A stretch of DNA of 11,216 nt, from positions 1 through 11,216 of the forward strand of contig JAUQZD010000048.1 in NCBI GenBank assembly GCA_030587405.1. Reading direction: 5' to 3'. The translations under genes were made by a program, and so were the position numbers. The notes under the pieces are model-generated. The model was not told the DNA's origin. It did no database searches and saw only the letters and a program-made list of their open reading frames with translations. The stretch comes from Candidatus Freyrarchaeum guaymasense. GTDB lineage: Archaea; Asgardarchaeota; Jordarchaeia; Jordarchaeales; Freyrarchaeaceae. Numbering within the stretch: the first letter of the stretch is position 1; the number at the start of each line of letters is the position of its first letter. Of the stretch, positions 5,531 through 11,216 are shown one piece after another.

Positions 5531-5977
5531 TTATTTCCTTATCCTTGCTACGGTTGCTCCTCCTATGATCTCGGAGGGAGGGATCAGGAGCAGGTGCTTT
5601 TCATCCCCTCCACCGCCGTAGACTTTCTCGTTTTCAAGAACTCTTTCATCAAGGATTACCTTGCAGTTATGTCCTACAGGTGGAACGCCGCCAGCTGGGA
5701 AGCCTGTGAGACGTAGAACTTCCTCCCTTCCCGCAACTCTCACCTTCTTTCCGACCAGCTTTTCAACCCTCTTTAAATCAACGGACGATGCGCCGTCGAC
5801 GATCGCAATAACAGCCTCATCTTCGGCAACGAGCACAATGGACTTTATTATCTGCCTTTTACTGCAGCCAAGCTCTTCAGCAGCCTCTTTAACAGTTGAA
5901 GCCCTTCTGACCTCTATGATCTTTGCATTGATATTTCTCTCTCTAACGTAATTCTTAAGCCACTCAACACCCTTCAT
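5531..5977 (-). CDS. YbaK/ProX-type aminoacyl-tRNA deacylase
   Basis: This 148-residue protein matches the single-domain YbaK/EbsC editing fold. These cytosolic proteins hydrolyse mischarged tRNAs (for example Cys- or Ala-tRNAPro) in trans. Visible signatures are the early helix TVKEAAEELGCSKRQIIKSI, the central strand AVIAIVDGASSVDL, the substrate-loop motif GGVPPVGH, and the closing strand GGATVARI. I chose ATG at 5977 because it overlaps the upstream gene's stop as ATGA and has GGGAG a few bases before it. A longer frame reaches 6022 but would only add 15 residues buried in the neighbour. It is the second gene of a two-gene operon. The exact substrate cannot be told from sequence alone. 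Confidence 0.88.
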   Translation of the reverse strand: MKGVEWLKNYVRERNINAKIIEVRRASTVKEAAEELGCSKRQIIKSIVLVAEDEAVIAIVDGASSVDLKRVEKLVGKKVRVAGREEVLRLTGFPAGGVPPVGHNCKVILDERVLENEKVYGGGGDEKHLLLIPPSEIIGGATVARIRK

Positions 5978-6282
5978 TTCTCCCTGATAACCCTCCTCAC
6001 CGTGTTTTCTGGATCCGGGCACTGAAGAACTTCAACGGCGTTTATCCAGTCATCCGATGGTGTCTCCCTGTAAGCTGCTGTAGTGTATGGAATCAGGGCT
6101 GACAGAGCGTATGTGCAGACCTTACCCTTTACAACCGGATCTTCAACCTCGATTACATCACCCTTCTCGTAGCCAGCATAGCACTTCCCCTTCACATCCT
6201 CCACAACAATTTTCAGCCTGTACACTCCCTTCACACCCCCCACAACGTTTTCAGCCTTGCATAATGAAACTACCTGAGACAT
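5974..6282 (-). CDS. TIGR04076 family protein
   Basis: This protein of up to 102 residues has the pattern YRLKIVVEDVKGKCYAGYEK then GDVIEVEDP, a central ALSALIPYTTAAYRE, and a cysteine-containing end (VEVLQCPDPENTV) followed by a basic tail. That is the TIGR04076 layout, a small family of unknown function in anaerobic archaea and bacteria. The family usually starts just before the YxxKI strand, so GTG at 6225 (after a GGGGGG run at good spacing) or GTG at 6234 may be the true start. ATG at 6282 adds 17-19 residues and fits the nearest promoter. Its stop overlaps the YbaK start, suggesting one transcript and coupled translation, though I know of no functional link. Confidence 0.8.
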   Translation of the reverse strand: MSQVVSLCKAENVVGGVKGVYRLKIVVEDVKGKCYAGYEKGDVIEVEDPVVKGKVCTYALSALIPYTTAAYRETPSDDWINAVEVLQCPDPENTVRRVIREK

Positions 6283-6320
6283 TTATGAAGATTTCTCAAG
6301 CCGTTCAGACGAGTACCTCG

Positions 6321-6330
6321 AGATAAAATA
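6321..6330 (-). promoter_or_regulatory. TATA-like box for the TIGR04076-ybaK operon
   Basis: The minus strand reads TATTTTATCT about 43 bases upstream of ATG 6282, placing transcription start near 6300. No strong ribosome-binding site precedes that ATG. Confidence 0.35.
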
Positions 6331-6331
6331 A

Positions 6332-6609
6332 GGTAACAAATTTATCAGCAGATACAGATGGGTTGTGAACGGATACTGCACCCTGTGGGGGCTGGTCAGC
6401 GTAGTGCTTCGACTCGGAAACATTACTTTTACCATACGGAAGAATACTCTAGGAGGTAATGCTGCCGAGTTCCAAGCAGACAACTAGATGAGAAACGAGC
6501 CACCATGGCAATCCGCCTTGAAAGAATGGTTTAATGGCTGCTTAATGAATCCTGAACGTTCTAGGGGTTCCCTATCATTAAGCTTTATCGTGGAGGCTGC
6601 GTCCGCTGT
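6332..6609 (+). other. Intergenic stretch with weak open frames, no supported gene
   Basis: A plus-strand frame without ATG is open from 6332 to TAG 6485-6487 (51 codons, including RYRWVVNGYCTLWGLVSVVL). It looks faintly like debris from a longer protein, perhaps a transposase, but I cannot identify it. A good Shine-Dalgarno AGGAGGT at about 6451 precedes an ATG with only 10 codons, whose TGA overlaps another ATG (6488). I treat none of these as real genes. On the minus strand this is the 3' side of the ATPase operon. Confidence 0.3.
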
Positions 6610-6942
6610 TCACGTTACGTACGTTACTTCCACCTTTTCCTCGCCTTCTACATCCCATCGTGCAGCCCTTCTCCGCCTAACCCATCTCCTAATGAATTCT
6701 TCTATTGCCTTCCTGTAGTATTCGTCTTTCCATAGCTGCTCGAGTGCGTCGCACTCGTAAGCCCCCTCAACACCCAGGTACCGTGTTAAAACGTGGAGGA
6801 GCTCGTCCCTCTCGCTCTGGGAGAGGCTCATATGCAACGCTCTCAGGATTCTGTTGAGGACTATCCTGCTCATTTCCGCCACCCTATCATGGAGATCGCA
6901 TCCACCCCTTAGAAACCTTTCCGTTTCCTCCCTCCCGCTCAC
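6610..6942 (-). CDS. Hypothetical 110-aa helical protein in operon with archaeal ATPase
   Basis: I do not recognise this protein. It is charged and predicted mostly helical, with no signal peptide or membrane segment. It has a leucine-rich central helix (MSRIVLNRILRALHMSL), an acidic middle (GAYECDALEQLWKDEYY), a strongly basic segment (EEFIRRWVRRRRAARW) that could bind nucleic acid, and a short acidic-to-neutral tail. GTG at 6942 follows the ATPase stop by 7 bases, so the two are co-transcribed. The ribosome-binding site is odd: AGGAGG abuts the GTG with no spacer, and no better in-frame start lies at the normal distance; the next is GTG about 60 bases in. It may be the partner or target of the ATPase, but that is inference from position only. 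Confidence 0.65.
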   Translation of the reverse strand: MSGREETERFLRGGCDLHDRVAEMSRIVLNRILRALHMSLSQSERDELLHVLTRYLGVEGAYECDALEQLWKDEYYRKAIEEFIRRWVRRRRAARWDVEGEEKVEVTYVT

Positions 6943-6949
6943 CCTCCTG

Positions 6950-8365
6950 CTACATTGGCCGGTATCCTGCTTTCACCGCCATCCTGTTCAGCTCTCTCTC
7001 TGCAAGGAGGAATACGCCCTCCTTCCCTTCAGCTTTCCTTAATGTTTCCTCTTTGAACCCGAAGTAGGATGCTAGGATTCCCGCCAAGACCTTCCCCTCT
7101 ATCTTCTCCGTTATCGCCATGCTCCTCTCGAGTTGATCCAGCTTTTCCGGCGGGCATTTCTCCCCGAAGTACGCCTCCACGGCTACCGCTCCCTTCCGGG
7201 TTACAGCAACCACGTCCACCTCTCCCAGCGCCCCCTCATACCTGTAAACGTTCACCACCCTTGGAATGGTCAGCTTTCTTCCAAGTTGATCCACGACCTC
7301 AACCTCGCCTCTTATGAACGCGAAAAGCTCCCTCAGCAGCGCTTCGAAGCCCAGCGTCGCCACCCTAAGCCTCTTGAAAGGCGTCTGCTTCAAGGCTGGG
7401 AAGGGTGTCAGGGCAAGCCACCCCTCTAAAACCTTGTCCACTATCATGTACCTGACATCCTTCCTGCCGAACTCAACCCTAACAATCAGCCCTCTTCGGA
7501 TGAGAGATGAGAGAGCCTCGTTAAGGTTTATCCCTGCAGTCAGCTTTTCCACCTGCGAGTACCTGTTGTATCCTCTCGCCAGCACGTGTAGAACCTCAAC
7601 CTCCGAGGGTGACAGCTCCCTTACCAGGCCGGTGAAGAGAGCGTTAAAGTATCCTCCCTTAAGGGATTCCTCGAACGCCTCCTCCACCTCCTCCCCCGTC
7701 GGGTCGTCTGGGAGGACGTAGGTTAACGCCCTGATGTAGTCTGGGTTTCCACCCGTAAGCTCTGCCACCCTTAACGCCGCCTCACCGGTAACCGTTACCC
7801 CCATCAGCTCCGCCAGCTTCTCGGCGAGCTCCCTTCCACTCTTCAACGTTAAGGGGTGGACGGTGAGCACCATGTCGAAAGCCCTTGCCAGCGGCTTAGT
7901 GTACTCTCCAGCCACCTCGCTCAGCGTCTTCAGGGACGTAGCCGAGAGGAAGACGGGTATCCTCACAGCCTGCATCAGGCTCCTCAAGTGCGACGCAACC
8001 GCATCCCTCCCCCCAGCCCCCCTGTATGGCGACGCCGCCCCAAACCTAACTATCAACTCCGTGAACTCGTCCATCATTAAGGGCCGGCCAACCTCTTCAG
8101 CCTTCACGAAGAAATCCTCAAGGCAGCTGTACGCGTCGTCAAACCTTATGCTTACACCCGTCTCCTCCTCGAAGAACGTTGAAAGGTGGCTTGGACGCAG
8201 AACCCTCTGGAAGTCAACGTAAACCCCTCCAACCTCCTCCCTTAACCGTAGTAGTAGGGCTGTTTTCCCAACACCCCTCAACCCCTTCAGCAAAACCTTC
8301 CCCCCCGTCCTCACGGCCTTCCTCAAAGCCTCCATTTCCTCCTCCCTGTCCACGAACAGACTCAA
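6950..8365 (-). CDS. Archaeal ATPase (Arch_ATPase superfamily) with DUF234-like nuclease-fold C-terminus
   Basis: This 471-residue protein has a P-loop AAA+/STAND-type domain (about 1-235). Walker A is GLRGVGKT (28-35), Walker B is PLMMDEF with D99 and E100, and the sensor-1 strand is VFLSATS (138-144). A winged-helix region follows (about 250-310; LSPSEVEVLHVLARGYNRYS), then a C-terminal domain like DUF234, a PD-(D/E)XK fold. In that domain the pattern GEVDVVAV...VAVEAYF gives D384 and E397, but the expected lysine of E-x-K is Y399, so nuclease activity is doubtful. The start is TTG at 8365, with AGGAGG eight bases upstream. Members of this expanded archaeal family are often linked to mobile elements or defence; the role here is unknown. 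It leads the 110-residue gene in an operon. Confidence 0.88.
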   Translation of the reverse strand: MSLFVDREEEMEALRKAVRTGGKVLLKGLRGVGKTALLLRLREEVGGVYVDFQRVLRPSHLSTFFEEETGVSIRFDDAYSCLEDFFVKAEEVGRPLMMDEFTELIVRFGAASPYRGAGGRDAVASHLRSLMQAVRIPVFLSATSLKTLSEVAGEYTKPLARAFDMVLTVHPLTLKSGRELAEKLAELMGVTVTGEAALRVAELTGGNPDYIRALTYVLPDDPTGEEVEEAFEESLKGGYFNALFTGLVRELSPSEVEVLHVLARGYNRYSQVEKLTAGINLNEALSSLIRRGLIVRVEFGRKDVRYMIVDKVLEGWLALTPFPALKQTPFKRLRVATLGFEALLRELFAFIRGEVEVVDQLGRKLTIPRVVNVYRYEGALGEVDVVAVTRKGAVAVEAYFGEKCPPEKLDQLERSMAITEKIEGKVLAGILASYFGFKEETLRKAEGKEGVFLLAERELNRMAVKAGYRPM

Positions 8366-8366
8366 G

Positions 8367-8437
8367 GGTAAAACCTCCTACGGTAAAACCATTTACCCTA
8401 AAACCCAATACCCAAAAACAATCGAAAAAATAAAAAG
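8367..8437 (-). promoter_or_regulatory. Promoter/leader of the ATPase operon with repeated GGTAAAACC
   Basis: On the minus strand a TATA-like CTTTTTATT (8430-8437) would set transcription start near 8408. Between it and the TTG are two direct copies of the word GGTAAAACC as read on the plus strand (8367-8375 and 8382-8390, spacing 15). An inverted repeat, GGTAAA-ACCA-TTTACC (8382-8397), overlaps the second copy. One direct copy lies on the ribosome-binding-site region (AGGAGG at 8374-8380). This suggests an operator or leader structure, but it is not proven. Confidence 0.4.
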
Positions 8438-8448
8438 TTTACTACTAA

Positions 8449-8865
8449 CAATCACAACGATTATTAAACAGGAGAAAACTTACAGAACTGGCAAGGCATC
8501 ATATTTTTCCGAAAGAATACTTGGAACAAAATTTGAATCCAGAAGACCAAGATACTAAAGAAATTTTAATAAACAATCTTGCGAACATCACATTTATACA
8601 CAAGGATATAAATTCTGAAATCGAAGATAAACCGCCATATGAATATCTGAATGACTATATAAACTCGGCAAAAAACTTCATCCCAACCGATAGTAACCTC
8701 TGGAGAATTGAACAATATACCACTTTCCTCGATTATCGTATAAAACAAAATTTATTTGGCTGGAAAAGAAATCTTCAGAGATATTTTCGAATGATTTTAA
8801 TCATTCACGTTGGTAGGACAGAAGCTTTCGCCTATTACCGCGGAATTGCCTTTCATATCTGCTAA
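8449..8865 (+). pseudogene. C-terminal remnant of a DUF1524/GmrSD (DUF262-type) nuclease
   Basis: The frame becomes open only after TAA 8446-8448 and has no ATG near its start. It reads LLNRRKLTELARHHIFPKEY, with the HHIFP motif of DUF1524 HNH-like nucleases. It continues with INNLANITFIHKDINSEIED and KPPYEYLNDYINSAKNFIP, then a WRIEQYTTFLDYRIK helix, all usual for the C-terminus of DUF262/DUF1524 (GmrSD-type) restriction enzymes that attack modified phage DNA. After DYRIK a shift near 8745-8755 gives a more family-like end, KIYLAGKEIFRDIFE, stopping at 8792-8794. The unshifted frame runs to 8865 with unrelated residues. The N-terminal DUF262 domain is absent, replaced by the divergent ATPase promoter. 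Base composition is AT-rich compared with the ATPase gene. Confidence 0.75.
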
Positions 8866-8984
8866 CAAGTAAGCGTGTGACTCACTAACCTACTCATATG
8901 CCACCAAACTTATATTCTTTGCTGGGGTATTACCTAGTACTAATGACAGGAAGTGGCACTTGTGCATACCCGCAGGACGTTATG

Positions 8985-8994
8985 TTTAATTTAA
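8985..8994 (+). promoter_or_regulatory. TATA-like box upstream of the EEP-family gene
   Basis: TTTAATTTAA lies about 35 bases upstream of the ATG, and transcription start would fall near 9015, giving a very short leader. The rest of 8866-9025 shows no gene that I can support. Confidence 0.4.
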
Positions 8995-9025
8995 TGCTAC
9001 CTCGCGAGATAGAGAGGCCTTAAAA

Positions 9026-9736
9026 ATGAAGATTATTACGTGGAATATAAACAGGGCTGCTTACACAAGGATGAATTTCTGGGATTATTTTAACAGATTG
9101 GCTTTTGACGTAGGGTTATTTCAAGAGGTTTATATGATTCCATATAAGATAAGAAAGAATTATCACATTGTTCGTGGAGAAATGAATGCGATATTACTTA
9201 AGAAAAATCCAAACATGAAAAAAATAGAAGAAGAGAGCATTTCTTATAATACTTCAGAAATTGATATAATTGCAGATTTTTATGTTTCTGTCAAAATAGA
9301 ATTAAATAAGAAAAAAATAGTATTTATAAGTGTTTACAATTATATTGGACCTAGTGAAGATGAGTTCTCTAAGTTTTTAGATGTTATGTTAAGTTATATT
9401 CGCAATAATAGAAGGCATAAAATAATCATTATTGGAGGAGATTTTAACATGGATGAAAGGTTTCGAGGTAAATATAGGGGTTGGGGGCTACTAGCAGAAA
9501 AAATGAAAAAAGAACTTTATCAGCTAGGTTATAACGAAATTCTTTCTCTCAAATTTGGCTCAAAGGCTTTTACTTTTATCTCTCCTGCGAATAAAGAACC
9601 ATATCAATTAGATTACCTTTTTATCCCAAGAGATATTAAAATTAATGAAATTAAGGTTGGTAGTAAAGATGAAATTTTTAATCAAAAGCCAAGACTATCA
9701 GATCATTTACCAATTATTGCGAGAATAGAATTATAA
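9026..9736 (+). CDS. Endonuclease/exonuclease/phosphatase (EEP) family protein
   Basis: This 236-residue protein spans a full EEP fold. Metal and catalytic motifs appear in the family order: TWNIN (N7), LFQEV (E34), GGDFNMD (D139, N141), QLDYLFIP (D196), and the closing SDHLPI (D226-H227 pair). Enzymes of this fold use Mg2+ to cleave phosphodiester bonds in DNA, RNA or small molecules. The substrate cannot be chosen here, though the short form and exonuclease III-like motifs suggest nucleic acid. ATG is preceded by GAGAGG eight bases upstream. No signal peptide is seen. The gene is strikingly AT- and lysine/isoleucine-rich compared with the GC-richer genes on either side, a sign of recent transfer, as for the DUF1524 remnant upstream. 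It stands alone. Confidence 0.88.
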   Translation: MKIITWNINRAAYTRMNFWDYFNRLAFDVGLFQEVYMIPYKIRKNYHIVRGEMNAILLKKNPNMKKIEEESISYNTSEIDIIADFYVSVKIELNKKKIVFISVYNYIGPSEDEFSKFLDVMLSYIRNNRRHKIIIIGGDFNMDERFRGKYRGWGLLAEKMKKELYQLGYNEILSLKFGSKAFTFISPANKEPYQLDYLFIPRDIKINEIKVGSKDEIFNQKPRLSDHLPIIARIEL

Positions 9737-10269
9737 AAAATGTTCAGCGGCGGAATAGGCATAACAGCCGTTTTACGGGAAAAATCTGCACATCACTTAA
9801 TTCCCCTCAAGCCTCAAATTCGCTGAAAGCGAATTTAATAAAACTACATATATATACTAATAATAAATTAATAGAATCTCCTAACTATAAATGAACCATA
9901 CATCCCATGTTACACTAATGCATTTCTACTTAGAAGCGGCCACATGTGAGGTAAGCATAAACATTGCTAAGAAGCACGACGATGACTATTGTTAAGCGCT
10001 ACCAAGACAGCACTACAGCTTCATGCCTACATGGATCTAGCATGAATGAATATGCCTACGGATGTCATGTATCACCTTAGTTTGTCTACGAGTACGCAGT
10101 TACACACCTAAGCGGATTACATATGTCAGTACGCGTCTAGTGTAAGATGACAGGTTTATTGTGAAGGGGACAAGAATTTTAGAGATTTTCTCTCGTAGTA
10201 ACTGTTACGTCTCTTTAAACTCCTTGGAACACGGGCTGGAGACCTGAGAGATTAGCCGTTTGTGTACTC
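9737..10269. other. Gene-free region of about 530 bases
   Basis: All six frames are rich in stops, and I recognise no tRNA, rRNA, SRP RNA or RNase P motif. Left part (9737-9890): AT-rich, with one strong hairpin and a TATATATA stretch near 9850. Middle (9890-10140): an unusual run of short words such as CATG, TACG and ATGCCTAC (the last occurs twice, at about 10024 and 10052). Right (10140-10269): the 3' side of the homocysteine gene, with a small palindrome GTAACTGTTAC near 10198. It could hold an unrecognised RNA or a decayed element. Confidence 0.5.
9816..9836. repeat. Perfect 9-base inverted repeat with 3-base loop
   Basis: AAATTCGCT (9816-9824), GAA, AGCGAATTT (9828-9836) form a perfect hairpin about 80 bases after the EEP gene, followed by AT-rich sequence. 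It may be a transcript end or the terminus of the transferred segment. Confidence 0.6.
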
Positions 10270-11216
10270 CTACCTCAGTGGAGTGGGCTTGGCTAGCAGG
10301 AACTCTCCTGCCTCGATCAGCCGTTTCAGCCTCCTCGCGAGCAGGTTAGCCCTGCTCCTGTTAGACTGCCTCAACACCACGGGGACTTCTCTGCCTTTAA
10401 CCGTGATGCTTCCACATCCTTTAAAGTCCTGTTCGGGGCACACGTAAAGGCACGTGCAGCAGTTAGCACACCTCCTCTTGTCGATGCCTTTCACCTTGGA
10501 GAAGGCGCCTGTTGGGCAGTACTTTTCAGCCTTGCAGACGCTCAGCTTGCAGTCAGCGCATTTCCCCGTGTCGAACCGCACCTCCAGCTCGGCTCCCTGC
10601 CATACCTGGGCGTAGCTGCTCTCAGCTATCGGAAGCCTGCTGTGAACGTCCACTACTGGGAGCCTGACGTCTTCATCCAGAACCTTGAGGTTTTCGAGGA
10701 TCTCTTCGTCGAGCACCGGGATGGGCACGGCGATGGACGTTATGCACTCGGGTCCGCTGGACGTGACGAAGCCGCCCATGAACTCGGGTTTCATCCCCTT
10801 CATCTCGGCAACCACCGACAGGTTAGGGTGCTCCCTGCTGCTCCTCGTCCCCTCACCCACCACGTACCCTACGCCCCCGTTCACGAGTATCCTTGTTCCA
10901 ACGCCGACCGTCCGCATTTCCGGGTCGTTCTCCAGGGGGTTAACCTCGCCTGTTCCTGAAACGGTAGCCTCCCTTAGAGGCCCCTTCAGCCCCGTCACGG
11001 AGAATATGGTTTTCACGGAGCCCTCCCTGGTGTTTACGAAGGCGGCGTAGTTCTTGAAGGCGGTGCGGGTTGTAAACATTCTGGCGAAAGGCATCTCGCT
11101 GAGCGTAACGTCCCTCTCGAAAACCCTACCACCAGCCCTAACCTTCACGTTAACGGGTTTGCCCTCCACGAGGTCCCGGAAAAGATGTCCTCCACCATAG
11201 TTGTGGCTTGCATGGG
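10270..11216 (-). CDS. Homocysteine biosynthesis protein (DUF39/HcyBio) fused to ferredoxin-like domain (N-terminus beyond right edge)
   Basis: An open frame on the minus strand runs from the right edge to TAG 10270-10272. GTG at 11169 is not the true start: the frame continues upstream through HASHNYGGGHLFRDL, a family motif, and off the window. DUF39 proteins of methanogens (MA1821 type) help make homocysteine from aspartate semialdehyde and sulfide, usually with an iron-sulfur partner. Counting from that GTG, the visible DUF39 part has KNYAAFVNTREGS, VGVGTRILVNGG, GYVVGEGT and GPECITSI, with a conserved cysteine (C142). From about residue 200 a ferredoxin-like domain follows, with C204, C207, C212 and C218 then C234, C237, C238, C240, C244 and C252, enough for two clusters. 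A basic helix closes the protein. The fusion joins in one chain what other species split between two genes. Confidence 0.9.
   Translation of the reverse strand, partial: HASHNYGGGHLFRDLVEGKPVNVKVRAGGRVFERDVTLSEMPFARMFTTRTAFKNYAAFVNTREGSVKTIFSVTGLKGPLREATVSGTGEVNPLENDPEMRTVGVGTRILVNGGVGYVVGEGTRSSREHPNLSVVAEMKGMKPEFMGGFVTSSGPECITSIAVPIPVLDEEILENLKVLDEDVRLPVVDVHSRLPIAESSYAQVWQGAELEVRFDTGKCADCKLSVCKAEKYCPTGAFSKVKGIDKRRCANCCTCLYVCPEQDFKGCGSITVKGREVPVVLRQSNRSRANLLARRLKRLIEAGEFLLAKPTPLR

Noticed and set aside
6283..6483. Minus-strand 66-codon frame upstream of the TIGR04076 gene
   Set aside because: No ribosome-binding site, unprotein-like composition, and it covers the promoter region.
8566..8748. 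Minus-strand 60-codon frame
   Set aside because: It is the antisense shadow of the DUF1524 remnant with its HHIFP motif.

Overview
This window looks archaeal. Several TATA-like boxes lie 25-40 bases upstream of starts, some mRNAs look nearly leaderless, GTG and TTG starts are common, and the gene families are typical of archaea: an MJ_1487-type radical SAM protein, an Arch_ATPase-superfamily ATPase, a MNT/HEPN pair, an AbrB/PIN pair, and a methanogen-type homocysteine biosynthesis protein. A thermophilic or anaerobic euryarchaeote-like host fits, but I cannot place it to genus.

Left part (1-2716, minus strand). The left edge cuts a type III-B CRISPR gene, cmr1. Its reading frame is open from about 951 to base 1 with no stop, so the rest of the Cmr locus should lie to the left. 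Upstream of it are a possible decayed RAMP-like fragment (905-1135) and a promoter with a perfect 15-base palindrome (1241-1255). Next comes an intact B12-binding/radical SAM gene (1329-2639).

Middle part (2900-5500). This is a graveyard of mobile and defence genes. It holds a frameshifted tyrosine integrase N-terminus, the decayed C-terminus of a type IIG-like restriction-modification enzyme, an intact MNT nucleotidyltransferase with its HEPN partner cut to 40 codons, a tandem 21-base palindromic repeat resembling an IS200/IS605 end, an intact VapBC-type toxin-antitoxin pair whose vapC stop lies inside that repeat, and a DUF6125 pseudogene.

Right-centre (5531-8440, minus strand). A two-gene operon pairs a TIGR04076 protein with a YbaK-type tRNA-editing protein through an ATGA overlap. 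A second operon pairs an archaeal ATPase, whose nuclease-like C-terminal domain lacks the expected lysine, with an unrecognised 110-residue protein.

Right part (8449-11216). A decayed HHIFP-containing DUF1524 (GmrSD/DUF262-type) nuclease tail and an AT-rich endonuclease/exonuclease/phosphatase gene look foreign in base composition. A roughly 530-base region without a gene follows, with one perfect hairpin. The right edge cuts a homocysteine biosynthesis (DUF39/HcyBio) gene fused to a two-cluster ferredoxin-like domain.

Taken together, the window reads as an accessory defence/mobile island inserted among housekeeping genes. Repeated gain and decay is visible in at least five broken genes. No single complete new system is evident. 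The best leads are the ATPase plus 110-residue pair, the small ORF coupled to the MNT gene, and the regulated cmr1 upstream region.
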